This document shows, one piece after another, positions 12,473 to 23,805 of a stretch of DNA of 64,000 bases. The position numbers and the translations under genes were made by a program. The stretch comes from Turbatrix aceti (lineage: Eukaryota > Nematoda > Chromadorea > Rhabditida > Panagrolaimidae), in assembly GCA_963969345.1 (NCBI GenBank), contig OZ017769.1:6885725-6949724 (forward strand), given 5' to 3'. Position 1 is the stretch's first letter. Every line of letters starts with the position of its first letter. The notes under the pieces are model-generated. The model did no database searches, was not told the DNA's origin, and saw only the letters and a program-made list of their open reading frames with translations.

Positions 12473-12908
12473 CTTTTTTTTCTCTGATTTCAATGATTCG
12501 ATGGAATAAATTTGTTACTTTATTGTGGATTTTTGGGGGACTAGCAGGGATCGTTTTTTTGTTGTTCATGGACAAAAAAATCGTGTTAGTTTTTTTTCGA
12601 TTTAAAAAAATCGTATCAAAAAAATGATTTTATTTTTTCAATTTCCGAAAAAAATTTAAAAAAACTGAAATTTTTTATTGTTTTCGCAATTTTTTTTAAT
12701 TAAAAAATTATTTTTAATAAAAAAACTTCCAAATTAAAAAATATAAAAATCACGAAAGAACGTTCGCGTTCTCTGAGAACTCTGAAAAACAGAGCTAACA
12801 GAGAATGAAAATTTCCCGCTAGCTAAAAATTTGCAAGTTTTTTCGTTTTTTTGAGTCGATGCATCGCAGAGGTCAGAGCGAAATCAATGCTTACAAACAG
12901 CCAGCGCT
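12473..12908. other. Intergenic, CTNNBL1 to Tudor gene
   Basis: 436 bp, very AT-rich, with an AATAAATTTG polyadenylation-type signal near 12506. Around 12540-12620 there is a weak resemblance to the foldback repeat (CAGGGATCGTTTTTTTGTTG, then TTCATGGACAAA), perhaps a decayed copy and the only candidate outside an intron. No exon was recognised. Confidence 0.45.
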
Positions 12909-13726
12909 ATGTCATCCACGGAAGATTCTGCCCCAACGACGGGCTCCCGCAGGCTCAGTCGCGGTGGCTTCTCGCGTCCGCATGCCCACGAGCCCGGTGC
13001 ACCTGAGGTGCCCCGGGCGCCTTCGCCTGTGACTGGTTTCCGCGCGCCCCGCCCCCTCGTAGGCCTGCCCCCACCCCGATCCGTGCCACTCTCCTGTTCG
13101 TGCCGCATCGTGTCTTGCATCTCACAGATCGAGTTTTACGTCTTTCCGTTCTTTCACCAATCGTAAGCGAACTAAATTCGGTCAACAACGTGGATTTTTC
13201 TTTTTTCAGCATTCTGCAACAAATCGAATTCGCGATGCGGTCCCATGGACCGGCCCTGCCACGTTCCAGCCTGGAGGAGGGCCACGTGTACCTCGCATAC
13301 AATTCCCCCTACGACAAACTCTCGCGCGCGTGGTTGGCGATGCTCGGCGACACAGAATCCCACGTCTTCTTCGTCGACTTCGGCACTTCCGCTTTCGTGT
13401 CCAACGACGCGTTCTACGAGTTGCCGGGTCTCGCGCGGAGACTCGCGGGTCCCCTGGCGTACTGCTGCGGCCTCGAGGACGCCGACAGCCGCGACCTCGA
13501 CGTGACCCAGGTGCGCGAGTTCCGCGTCTTCTGCGAGTCCCATCGAGAGTTCCAAATCGAGTTCACCGGTCGCAGCAACGTGCACAACGGCCGCGTCAAG
13601 CACATGGTCGCCATCGAGAGTCCCGTGTTCGTGTCCAAGAAGCCGCGCAAGATCGTCAAGGACGACTTTCCGGCCGAGTGGGCCGAAATGGCCGCGCGCC
13701 ATGCCGCTTCTGCTGCCGCCAGTTGA
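12909..13726 (+). CDS. Single Tudor-domain protein
   Basis: Exons 12909-13162 and 13210-13726 give 256 residues. The N-terminal ~75 residues are Pro/Arg/Ser-rich and look disordered. The remainder resembles an extended Tudor domain: a lead-in strand and helix (ISQIEFYVFPFFHQS, then ILQQIEFAM), the Tudor core around EEGHVYLAYNSPYDKLSRAW with HVFFVDFGTSAFVS in place of the usual V-x-FIDYGN, and further strands into VFVSKKPRKI. Tudor domains bind methylated Arg or Lys, and extended ones are common in germline RNP and small-RNA proteins; the target here is unknown. The stop lies 108 bp from the ZW10 stop. Confidence is good for the fold and low for a specific role. Confidence 0.7.
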
Positions 13727-13834
13727 GAATTGTTATTTTACCTTTATTTACGTTTTGCCGGAGAATAAAAAGCAGACACGATACCCAATCGGAATACATC
13801 ATACACAGCAGCATCTGACAGTTTTGGTGTGGTT

Positions 13835-16800
13835 TTACGAGATCTGAGCAAGGAGCTTGGATCGGCGCTCGTTGTTTTGGAAAAGCGCGCGGACGAGGTG
13901 TTTGACGTCGTCGGCGGACAGCCAGTGAGCAAGCAGGCCTTTTCCGTCGCACCACCGATCAGAAATCTCCTAAAAAAAAGTTTTGTTGAGTCTTTTTCAA
14001 TTTCAGAGAGGCAACTCACGGCAAGGGAAGCGTTCAGGACAAAGACGACCTCTTTGAGACGATAGAAATCGCGTTCGGCCAAGACCTGAACGTGAGAAGC
14101 GCCGTCGAAACGCAAAAGTTCATCGCAGACGCTGAGAAAGCGACCAAGCTGTGACTGGAGCACCCGGGCGCCGGGCTCCGTGATGTCCTCGAGTTTTATG
14201 ACGACCTCTGTCATGAGGTGAAGAGCATGGACTGCCAGGCTGCCCAGCGAGCGTAGCAGGAGCACCTTCGACATGACGTTCTCCCAGACGTGGCGGACTT
14301 GCTGGAGTTGCATGGTCAGGCCGTTGACCACGTCTCCATAGGCCACCTCCATCGCATCGGGCTCGATCTTGGTTAGCACTGAAAAAATAAAAAAATTCCA
14401 ATGTTTAATTTTCAGAGAACAAAAAACATACGATCAGCAGAATTGACAATAGTCGTCAGCTGACGACGCATCTGGGTAAGCGAAAACTCGAGTACGGAAA
14501 CACCCTTCGCGCGCAGAGCAGCGATGTCCTTTTCGAACTTGGATTCGTCAATCAACGCCTAAAATAATGGCAATTGAAGAAAAATTTAAAAAATTTTTCT
14601 TCATGTTCGTTCGCGAACATTTATATGAAAATTTGGGCCAAATAGTAAAAAAAACTTCCATTTTCGATCGTGTTCGGCTACAAACATGAAAAAAAAGTTT
14701 TTCATGTTCGTTCATGAACAAAAAATCGAAAAAAAATCTGTCAACTCACCGGGTAATCCTTGACGATCCGCCGGGTCACCGGGATGACCAGAAGACTCAA
14801 AACGTGAGCCAGATAGTAGCAGCCATTAAAATAGAGCGCGGCAAAGTGAGGGATCGCCGAGATGGCCTTGCGGTGGATGGCAATGCTCATCACGCCGAAC
14901 ACCTTCACGACGTTGTGTGCCGTCGTGAGATGTCGCCCGACGACGACGTCCGACGCAGAGACAGACGTCGAGAGCACCTCCGCGATGGTTTCGCGAAGGA
15001 TGTCCGCCACCTTCAGAACGGATTTTGACACCGCGCAACGCTGAAGCACGAGCAGACGGGGCAGCTGGTCGCGTTCGTTGCCGGCGGAAGCCAGCATGCT
15101 CCGGAAGAGCTCCTGTACCGAGGGATCGAGAGAGACCTCGTCGCCGCCGACAAAGTCATATTCGTTCATCGAGTCGTTGACTACCAACTCCTTCGTACGC
15201 GCGATCACCTGACAGCATCGCTCGTTGGCAAACATGGCATCCGCGCGGCGACGGCATGATTCAAAGTTGGAGATCGAAGGCGGGAGCAGGGAGGCGGCCT
15301 GAAAATTGTTGGGGTAAAAATTGGAAAAACGGACGAACTTCATTTTTCTTGTTCGCGTTCGTTCGTGAACAAAATAAAATTTTTTGAACAGAAAAAACAA
15401 ACGAAAATTAGGCCAAAAATTAGAGTAACGATTCCCAAAATGATGTTATTTGACAAAATCGAGAAAACATAGAAAAATGAAACTGTTTGACGTTTATTTA
15501 CTCGTGGGATCAAAATTTCACATCCCATGAGTAAAACATGGTTAAAAATGTACGCATTCGTTCGATTCAGCGAAAAAAAAGAAAAACAAATAAACGAAAA
15601 AATATTTTTTTATATAAAAAAATCCGAAATTTTTTTTGTTGTTTGTGAACCAAAAAAACGTCTGTTCGCCCATCCCTGCTTCCTACCTTCAATTTGTCGA
15701 CAAAGACGTCAGCGATATCGAAGAGAGCCAGATGCTGCTCAAACTTGGAACGCTCAGTTGGGAGCGCGTTCAACAGCACGTGATCTTCCAGCTCGGTGAT
15801 GAGCGCCGGTCCCATCTTGGACCCCAAAATGAGAGCAAAGGGAGTGCCATCGACGCCTATGCCCTTCAACGCCTCGGACAACGCTAGCAAGAACGCTTCG
15901 AGTTTCCTGTAATCATTCCACCTCCAATTGCACCCAAATCAAAAAAACTCACTCAAGAACGTCTCGCCGACTTCGATTTTTGCTGCCTCCTGTTTTTGAG
16001 AAAACAAAAGTTGTGGCAGAGGTGGATTTGATGTCCGACTCGGCATTTGCGATAAAAGGCCGGACGAAGGAATTGAGCACGTCTCGTCCCAGACGGTCCA
16101 CGTAGCCATCGAGGTCGTCGATGATGCGCATCGCTTCGAGCAATTCTGTCGTCGCGGCGCCGGGAACTACGGTAAGGGATACGGTATCGTCTTTGGTGGA
16201 AAATGTAAAACACTCGGAAAACCGGATCTTGAGTCGGGACAGGTGATCACTCAGCAGGAGAGCGACGTTGTTGTTCACCGCGTTGAACACTTTGGTCATG
16301 AGGACCTTGTTTGATGCCTAAAAAAACACCGATCATAAAATTGTTGAAATTAAGAAATCTCGCCTCAAGCTTGAACAACTCGTAGATCCGCTTGTAGCTC
16401 GTGCTGACGACGCAGAGATCCTTGCTTCCGGTCATCAAAACGCGCTCTAGGTGGTCGTAGATCTCGGTGAGATTGTTGAACTCCTGCATCAATTCTCCGA
16501 GAGCTCTGACGCGATTTATGTGGCCTCCAGTCTGCAATGAACCATCTCAGCCCCTCTAAAAACCGCTTCAACCAACCACATTGGACACCTCAGCCTCCAG
16601 CTTGGCAATGTCAGACGTTGTTTCGTCCATGAACTTCTGAATCTTCAAAGCGACCGTTCGGGTTTGGAATTTGATGCTCTCGATCGAATTCATCATGATC
16701 ATGACCTCGTGCTCCTTCTTGATCTTCTGCACGATTGTCAGCATTTCTGAAACCACACATCCAGCATTCCGACTGGGCAAAACAAGAATCCCACCTCGTT

Positions 16801-16885
16801 CGACGGTTTCGTGCATCTTGTCCACCTTCTCCGGCAGCGACAGCGACGGCGTCGTACCCGTGGCCTGGAGCTGACGACGAATCAT
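13835..16885 (-). CDS. ZW10: ZW10 kinetochore / vesicle-tethering protein
   Basis: Nine exons (16885-16795, 16746-16577, 16531-16364, 16317-15953, 15906-15687, 15298-14750, 14558-14432, 14378-14020, 13969-13835) give 727 residues; human ZW10 has 779. ZW10 belongs to the RZZ spindle-checkpoint complex and to the NRZ/Dsl1 tether for Golgi-to-ER vesicles. The most telling block is the C-terminus: [20 protein letters not shown] followed by [20 protein letters not shown], which matches the end of metazoan ZW10. The [16 protein letters not shown] block is also typical. Intron 3 (16363-16318) uses GC instead of GT at its donor (GAG|GCGAGA). Introns 5 and 6 each hold a foldback repeat. The transcript probably begins at an acceptor-like TTTCAG at 16899, 13 bases before the ATG, as for SL trans-splicing. 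Confidence 0.92.
14576..14732. repeat. Foldback intronic repeat, copy 3 (short)
   Basis: A shorter derivative in ZW10 intron 6. GTTCGTTCGCGAACATTTAT on the left is mirrored by TTCATGTTCGTTCATGAACA on the right. A perfect 11-bp hairpin (GAAGAAAAATT / AATTTTTCTTC) lies at its left edge. Confidence 0.55.
15329..15679. repeat. Foldback intronic repeat, copy 4
   Basis: Near-complete copy in ZW10 intron 5. It contains CTTGTTCGCGTTCGTTCGTG, GAACAGAAAAAACAAACGAA and TAGGCCAAAAATTAG, and ends with TGTTCGCCCATCCCT a few bases from the splice donor (minus strand). Confidence 0.65.
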
Positions 16886-17177
16886 TGCAACCGGCAGTCT
16901 GAAACCCAAAGCACTCCCGAATAATACGGTTTACGTTGTATCCGTCGTGTCACACGAAAAACTAGAAGATCAATGAAAAGCACGACGACAAAGAAGCAAA
17001 AAACGCGGGAAGTCAGCCAGCAGCAACATCTGCGATATTTCACGATTTCTTTTTTTGAGTGCTCTCGTGACGAATTTTTGAAAATGAAAAATGCGCTCTG
17101 CGCAGTTTGCTTTGCTTTACGATTGTTGTATATTTATTTGTCATTTATTGACTCCTGTAAACTTCTCCGCTAAAAAC

Positions 17178-18452
17178 ATGCCAAGGGTTGGGAGATCTGT
17201 CAACCCCGCCGATGCTCAACGTAAGCTCGAGCGCAAGAAAGAGCTCAAGAGAAACAGAAAACAGCGCACGGAAGTCAGAGAAAGCCTTCTCAAAGCGCTC
17301 GATCCTGTCGATGTCATAGCTCAGCTACGGCACATTGATGAGCAGAGTAAGTTTTTTGGTTCTGATTGCCCAGCATTTTTTTTATTTATTTTTCAGTCTA
17401 TGAATTCGACAAGCAGGGCAAAGAGACGCTTCACGCGAAGCGCCGGAAGGTGATGGCATCTTACATTTCCATAATTTCTTTCTCTCGAGCTCAGAAGGAC
17501 ACTGCTCGTGCCAAGGAGCTCCAGAATATCCTCAATTCTTATGAAAATGAAAGGCGTACGATGGAGGAGCGATACAGTGAGTTTTTGATTGTTGGCGCTG
17601 TATTTTGTTCCCCGACGGTAACAATTGTTTTTTTTTCAGATGCGGTGGCTTTTGCCCGCGAAGGCGATCTCAACATTCCGCTCCCGAGTGGCACAGCTGC
17701 ACCCGAGGATGCCATGACCCCGGCGAGCATGATTCCCGTGGCCCCACCTGCTCCGAAAATTCATCCAACGATGATCAAAAAACCGCTGGAACGCCGTCTT
17801 CGGCATCATCCTCCCGGACCACCCTGCCTGCCTCCTCCGGAATACGACGACTACGGCGAAATCCCGCTTGACGTTCTTCTGTCGTCCAGGATGAAGGTAT
17901 CCGGCAGCGGATTGGATGTCCGAGATCCGATGGCTATGGATGACAGCTTGGAACCCGTCGAAAGTACGTTTACTTCCATTGTTTTATTTTTTTTCAATTT
18001 TTTCTTGTGTTTCAGTCCCAGCTGAGATAATGACAGGCGGCATGCCCTCGCTCGGACAGCTCTTCCCGGCAGTTATGGCGGCCCCCCTCCACCAGCAGAG
18101 TCTTCAGCGCCCGAAGCCACCGACAGCACCGATGGGCGCTGGCCCGACGGCGATCATCTCGGCCCCGGCCCAGGTGGCTCTTCCGACCGTCGACATGCCA
18201 GCCACGGAACCCATCATCTCGGCGGCGCCTCAGATGCGCGATTTGTGGAAAGAAACGACGCGTTTTGTCCCGACAAATATCGTTCGACGTCCTCCGAAGT
18301 CGACTCCTGCGAGGACCCGCAAAGTCATTTCCTACCAGGCCCCAGCGGACTCGTTCAAGCCCACCGCGTCGCTCTTGCCTGCGGCTCCGGAGAGCAAGAA
18401 GCCCGACATCACGGATGCCATCTGTGATGATTTTTTGGCAAGTCTTCAGTAA
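17178..18452 (+). CDS. WBP11-like splicing factor
   Basis: Exons 17178-17346, 17397-17449, 17495-17576, 17640-17963 and 18016-18452 give 354 residues. WBP11 (SNP70/Npw38-binding protein) is a nuclear pre-mRNA splicing factor that binds WW domains. The N-terminus (RSVNPADAQRKLERKKELKR, then NRKQRTEVRESLLKALDP) matches the Wbp11 domain, followed by the charged KRRK...ELQNILNSYENERR helix and REGDLNIPLPSG. Proline-rich WW ligands such as HHPPGPPCLPPPEY follow. Intron 2 (17450-17494) is 45 nt, stop-free and in phase; removing it restores alignment with human WBP11, but retention would simply add 15 residues. The stop is only 30 bp from the stop of the convergent coiled-coil gene. Confidence 0.85.
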
Positions 18453-18482
18453 AGCGTTACGGTTTTTGAAAGAAAAAAACTT

Positions 18483-19670
18483 TTAACGTCGAGTTTGGTT
18501 TTCCTGGTCAATGTTGCGCGATCGGCGTATAGAAAAGAATCTGCGCAGTCCCTTGCATTTCTTTGGCGTCTCTGCGCTGCTTTTCAGCTCGCCGAGCATG
18601 TCTTCGATTCGGTCAAGTTGTTGCTTTTGCTCTGTCACCTGAAAAGTTCTTGTTCTGCGCACCTGGACGTTGATGATGGGGAAAACTCACGGATTTCAGC
18701 TGTTCCTTCACCTGGTTGAGGCGGGCTTCGGTGAGACGGGCTGTTTCGGTGGCCCTCGCGTCCTGGAGCTCGGAAACGGTGCGGCGGAGACTGTCGATCT
18801 CTTCGTCCTGCAAAGCGTAGAAAAATTGGGGTTAAATGAAATTCGGGATCAAAGAAGGGGCGAACAATCGTTTTTTTTTGTTTGCAACCGAACACGAACA
18901 TTTGAATGATTTTTTTTTGATAAATCGAACGAACACAAACATTTTTGACTGTGTTCGCGAACAATTTTTGTTCGTTTTAATTTTAGCTTTGTTGGCGAAC
19001 GAATTTATACAAATAATTTTAAGCAAAATCTGTTCGCGAACGAACACGAACAGAAAAAATCAATTTTTTTTTCGAACGTTTGCTCCACCGTGCCCAGAGT
19101 CCTACCTTGGCTCGAAGCGCCTCGACCGCCTGATTAAAATCGTCAAAGAGCACCTTGAAGTCGACCTGACTCTTCTCGTCGTCGTTTGCGTCGCCTACGA
19201 TGGCGAGTAGACGCCTCAGCTCCGCTACGCCCCTATGAGCTCGTTCGAAGAGCGCGCACTGTCGCCGCATGTTCGTCAGGGACTGAAAAAGAGAGCGTTC
19301 GACGTCGACGACGAAGTCTGCATGACGGGAGAGCACGAGGAAGTCCGCCGGGGCTTCTGTGGAGGAACGGAGCGCCTTGTAGCTCTCAATGTCGAGTTCA
19401 GCAGTGCGCAGCTGCGTTGCGAGATCGTCTATCGTCGCGCTGAGACGACTGTTTTCGTGGCGAAGTTCCTCGAGGTACGCGTAGGGCGTGGTAGCTGGCG
19501 AAGCTGCCATTTGCCCTTCGGGTGACGGCATCGAGGGTAGCGTGGTCGGTCGGTTCCTGACGCGAAAGAGATTCGATGGAGAGCTACGGACAAAGAATTT
19601 CCTACCTTCTGACGTCGACGACTTCAAAGTCGCCATTTTGCGAGTTTGCGGTTGACAGCTGGCTAGCCAT
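18483..19670 (-). CDS. Coiled-coil protein of unknown function
   Basis: Exons 19670-19606, 19556-19106, 18807-18691 and 18638-18483 give 262 residues. I do not recognise the family. A short disordered N-terminus (MASQLSTANSQNGDFEVVDV) precedes helical heptad-rich segments (YAYLEELRHENSRLSATIDD, DEEIDSLRRTVSELQ, QKQQLDRIEDMLGEL) and a basic tail (CKGLRRFFSIRRSRN). Such a pattern suggests a structural or adaptor protein; the basic aromatic tail could contact membrane or tubulin, but that is a guess. Intron 2 (19105-18808) contains a foldback repeat. Confidence 0.65.
18850..19092. repeat. Foldback intronic repeat, copy 5
   Basis: In intron 2 of the coiled-coil gene. It begins AAGGGGCGAACAATCG. 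GATAAATCGAACGAACACAA and GACTGTGTTCGCGAACAA form the left arm; TTCGCGAACGAACACGAACA and GAACGTTTGCTCCACCGT form the right arm. Confidence 0.65.
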
Positions 19671-20657
19671 GCTGTTGTGCTGTTGCTGCTGCTTTCCCCC
19701 GTGCAAGACAAAAATAAAGACTCACATAGGCCAGGCCCGCTGACGGCCGGGCCAGCTCATACGTGTCGATCGGTGTCGATGGAGGTGGAGGCGAGAAGAA
19801 GCACGGAAGAAGGAGAAAAAAAGAAAAGCTGCCCCCGAAAGCGATGATGAGCTAGCAGCAGCCAAGTAAATACAAAACGGTTCTTTCGTACGTTTCTTGG
19901 ACAGCGGAGCAAAAAAATAACAAAACTCAACCGTCGCTACATGCGATAAGAAACCCCACCAAACCGGCTGACTGTGGTGACGTCCGGGAATAGTAGCAAA
20001 AGTTCAGGAAACCGGTTGCGCGACGCCTACAAAAGCCAACCGCGATCGGACAGGCACCCACCACGCAGCTGACTGAGCTGTAGGGGGATCTGATAGACGC
20101 ATCAAAAAAAGACGGATGTTCTTCTTCGGGTGACTTTTTTTGACGGATACGTTCACCGCGAATTTTCACGATAGGGGTGTTTTTTTACCCGCCATTATCG
20201 CTTTTCGCCCAAAGCGTGCAAAATTTTTTTGTTTGATTTTGGGATTGCTTGCACCGATGGTTTTTCACATCGGAGCATCCCACCCGCTTAAAAAATTAAT
20301 TCAATGGTCTATAATATTCTGCGTAGAGTGTAATATCTGCTACAGTGCATTTTAATGTGCCCGGAAGAAGCTCCTCATTCCACTGACATGAGTCTATAAA
20401 TCTGAAAACAGCTAAACCACATGGCTCTCTGCGTCTACCAAAACCACGCAAACACGCATGGGAGCGTCGTTAAAGCGCCCACATGTTGCCAGGTTGCGTT
20501 CACCGTAACCGCTGATTGCCCGCGTAGCCTAGGAACGACGACGTGCAAAACACCGAGGTCGGGGGGCAACGAGGGTTTCCCGGAGGCTCCAAACAGGGGC
20601 AAACATTCACGTCGAGGTTGATAGCAATCATAGGGATTGAACAGGCGTTGGAACGTC
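19671..20657. other. Divergent intergenic region, coiled-coil gene / TRAF
   Basis: 987 bp between divergent starts. No exon with domain support. It includes GC-rich stretches near 19740-19790 and 20410-20640, which may be 5' UTR of the two genes, and T-rich tracts between. Confidence 0.45.
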
Positions 20658-22349
20658 ATGTCGCTCGAGAATCTTCTGCAAGTGCCAGGTGGGGATGGCA
20701 AGAGCTTCGTGTCTACGGATTCTGGGATAAGCGAGGAAAAGAAGCCGCCGCTCGACGTTCTGCCTCTAGAGCCGCTGCCGTCGCATCTGCAGTGCCCGGC
20801 GTGTCGGCAGGTACTTCGGCTTCCAAAACGGCTGCCGTGCGATCACCTGTTGTGTACTCCGTGTGCCAATGCCGAGATTGCGTGCCCGGAGTGCGGACAG
20901 AGCTTTGATCCGGCTCAGGTAACTTTTTTGCGGATTTTTGTATCAGGAATGAGCGAACGAACATCGAACATGCTATTTTTATTATTTAGGCCAAATTTTG
21001 GGTCTCACACTTTTTTATAATTATTTTTTTGAAGTTTTTGCTATCAAAAAACAGCGTTTTTGACTGCATTTCTATAAAAATACCCAAAATTAGTGGCATA
21101 TTTTGTTCGTTTTATTTTATAAAAAATTTGTTAAAGAAATTTGTTGAATTTAAAAATTTTGTTAAAGAACGAACGCAAACGTGGCTCCATCCTTTCTTGG
21201 TATCATCTAATGCAAGATATCCGTTTTTCAGCTGCCCCTAGACAAAGGCGTTGCTCGCGAAGTCCAGGCACTCCAGGTGCGCTGCTCGTACGCGGAAAAC
21301 GGCTGCCCCTGGACCGGGCCGCTTTCCGCCCTGCAAGACCACGCTCTGAACTGCGAACACGCAGTTTTGCGCTGTCCTCGAGGCTGTGGTGCCACGTACG
21401 GACAAGACGAGGAATCCAAGCACCTGCTCAGCGATTGCCCCAACCGCCCGGTGGACTGCGAGTTCTGTGGCCATGCGGTGACGCTGGGCTCGCTGCAGAC
21501 CCATCTCCGGGTCTGTCCCGAAGCGACCGCCGACTGTCCAAACGGATGCGGACTCGTCGGTGTCAAGCGGGCCCAGCTCGAGGCCCACCTGCCTGAGTGC
21601 CCCAAATCCGGGACCATCTGTCCCTTCGGCGTCTTTGGCTGCCGCTTCGAAGGCGATCGGCCCCTGCTGCAAAAGCATATGAAAAAAGAGGTCGTCAGTC
21701 ATCTTTCGCTCCTCGCAGACAGTGTCCTGGTCTTGCGAGAGGCTCTTTCCACGGCACATCTGAATACCGAGCATCTTGTGACCCTTGTCAATCGTTATGA
21801 ATCGGAGTTTCGCTCTATCGAACGCCTTTACACAGGGCAGTTCGTGTGGCGCATCGAAGACATGCAGAACAAAAGTCGCAAAGACGCGGTCATCTATTCC
21901 CAGCCCTTTGCAACCGGGCGGAACGGCTACAAACTCGTTGTCAGTGCTGTTCTGAACGGCGCTAACAATTTTGTAGGGGTTTTCATAACCATTATGAAAA
22001 GCCAATACGACGCGCTTCTCACCTGGCCGTTCATCCATAAAATCACATTCACGCTGCTCGATCAGGTAAGAAAAGACCAGTCCGGTTACAAAACCTCAAA
22101 AAAAGTTATAAAACATATATAAACGCGCTGCAGAACCCCGATATAAACGCCCGTCGCCATCACTCGTACATCCTAAAGCCATACGCCTCCGTCGAAAACA
22201 AAACATTCCTTGACCGTCCAAAAACTGAAAGCAACGAACCCTTCGGCGTTCCAAATTTCCTTCCAATCACCGAACTAAAACGCTTCGTTGACAACAACAT
22301 TGCTTTTCTCAAAGTCGACGTCGATACCGAGTCCATGGTTGTCCTGTAA
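20658..22349 (+). CDS. TRAF-family protein (RING, TRAF zinc fingers, MATH)
   Basis: Exons 20658-20918, 21232-22065 and 22134-22349 give 436 residues. TRAFs are cytoplasmic adaptor/ubiquitin-ligase proteins for TNF- and Toll-type receptors. A RING-like finger lies at about residues 46-82 (CPAC...CDHLLCTPC...CPEC); its central histidine and cysteines are present but the loop is short. Several TRAF-type zinc fingers follow (CSYAENGCPW, CPRGCGATYGQDEESKH, CEFCGHAV...H...C, CPNGCGLVGVKRAQLEAH). A short helix leads to a MATH domain (FVWRIEDMQNKSRKDAVIYS through KRFVDNNIAFLKVDV). This fits the nematode trf-1 type, though I cannot tell orthology from paralogy. Intron 1 holds a foldback repeat. The stop is 98 bp from the RPL21 stop. 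Confidence 0.88.
20943..21194. repeat. Foldback intronic repeat, copy 6
   Basis: In TRAF intron 1. It begins GAGCGAACGAACATCGAACA and has the palindromic centre GGCCAAATTTTGGGT ... TACCCAAAATTAG. The right arm is TTTTGTTCGTTTTATTTTAT, GAACGAACGCAAACG and TGGCTCCATCCT. Confidence 0.6.
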
Positions 22350-22447
22350 AATGTATAAAAACAAACTTGAGCGAAACTCAATTACTTTTAATCCAACAAA
22401 AACAAAATGTCGTTACAACGTGCCCCATATCCCAAAGACGAAATAAA

Positions 22448-22987
22448 TCAAGCGACAATTTCGAATCGGACTGGTGCGAGAACTTCGGGTTCACGGTTGA
22501 CAACGACGACGTGTGCGGGACGAGGACCTTGGGGCTGGCGTGTGAGAGGCACGTATTCGGCGGTACCGGCCTTGACGTCACGCTTGCGCTGATCGTTAGC
22601 CTTGCAACGGGCCAAGAATTCGGAACGAGATCCTGAGGGGAAAACGTGCTCCACGCGAACGTTGATGCGCTTCGGGAGAATGCGGTTGCTATAAAAATCA
22701 GTCGTCATAAAAATTCTAAACAAAAACTGTATAAGAAAAACTTACCGGACGCGCTTGTTAACAATGACACCGAGGGCGTGCTGGGTCACGTTGAAGACAC
22801 GACCAGTTTTGCCGTGGTAGGCGCGGAAAGGCATGCCCTTGTGGAAAGCACCATTGCCCTTGATGGTGACGATGTCACCGCGCTTGTAGGTACGAAGGTA
22901 GGTCGTCAGATGTTCGGTACCATGCTTGCGGAAACCGCGAGAGAACATGTACCGCGTTCCGCGTCGGTAACCTTTAGGATTGACCAT
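22448..22987 (-). CDS. rpl-21: 60S ribosomal protein L21 (eL21)
   Basis: Exons 22987-22746 and 22688-22448 give 160 residues, the usual length of eL21. It starts [17 protein letters not shown] and contains [39 protein letters not shown] and [20 protein letters not shown], all diagnostic of L21e in the large ribosomal subunit. The ATG sits in a strong context (CACCATGG), 13 nt after an acceptor-like TTTTCAG at 23001-23003 that has no upstream exon partner, as expected for SL trans-splicing of ribosomal-protein genes. The identification is secure. Confidence 0.96.
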
Positions 22988-23431
22988 GGTGCTAGATTAC
23001 CTGAAAACCAAAAATCCTTGAAAAATGGACATCAAATCAAGCAGTAAGAAAACCCAAAACAAATAATCGCGGCGAAAAACATTCAAAGCGCAAAAATATA
23101 CTTTTTGACATGCCTAACCATGTGAGCAAAACAATGGATATAATTTGGCATATTAAGATGAAGCAGAAGTCAGATAAACAGAAAAATAGCGATAAATCGG
23201 TAAATTCAGTACACATTCAGAAAACCACTCCGCTGTCTAAAACAGCCTAACACTCAGGCTTCATAGATATTCCCTTCGAGACCCGCGCATGCACGTAAAA
23301 ATTTTTTTCGTCTGAACTTTTGACTTCAATGTTCGCGTTTTTTTGTTTTTTGATTATTGATTGATCCGCTTCGTTTTTTTTTTCACGAATGCCATAGATT
23401 TCAGTAAACTAATGTTTTTTTTGTTTTACAG
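22988..23431. other. Divergent promoter, RPL21 / complex III subunit
   Basis: 444 bp between divergent genes. AT-rich, with T tracts leading to a TTTTTTGTTTTACAG acceptor directly abutting the next ATG. No exon or repeat seen. Confidence 0.5.
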
Positions 23432-23670
23432 ATGGCCATTCAAGGTATTTTTTACCGCGGAGTTGCTCGCCGCTTCTCCACCCTGTTTCTCGGAGCCGCA
23501 GCCGGCGCTTTTGTCTTCGACCTTGTCGTGAACACTGCCACTGATACTTACTGGGAAACCGTAAGTTTTGTTTGCGGCTTGAAAGGCTTGCAATTTATTA
23601 GCGGTGGTTTTTACAGGTCAACAAGGGCAAACTGTGGAAAGACGTCAAAGCCAAGCTCGACCAGCAGTAG
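23432..23670 (+). CDS. Cytochrome bc1 complex subunit 9 (UQCR10-like)
   Basis: Exons 23432-23560 and 23617-23670 give 60 residues, the usual size of this single-span subunit of respiratory complex III in the inner mitochondrial membrane. The sequence runs IFYRGVARRFSTLFLGAAAG, a hydrophobic segment with FVFDLVVNTATDTYW, then VNKGKLWKDVKAKLDQQ. The NKGKLWKD tail aligns with the EGKLWK tail of human UQCR10. An acceptor-like TTTTACAG directly abuts the ATG, leaving no genomic 5' UTR, a strong hint of trans-splicing. Confidence 0.9.
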
Positions 23671-23805
23671 GAGATGTTCTGACATGCAGCCATCTATTTT
23701 CTGACCTGTTTATTTCTTAACTCGAAATGCTGTAAACAGTCAATAGGTAATCAGTTTACACACAGGTATGGTATGGGAGGACACAGAAAAAAGAATATAC
23801 ATAAA

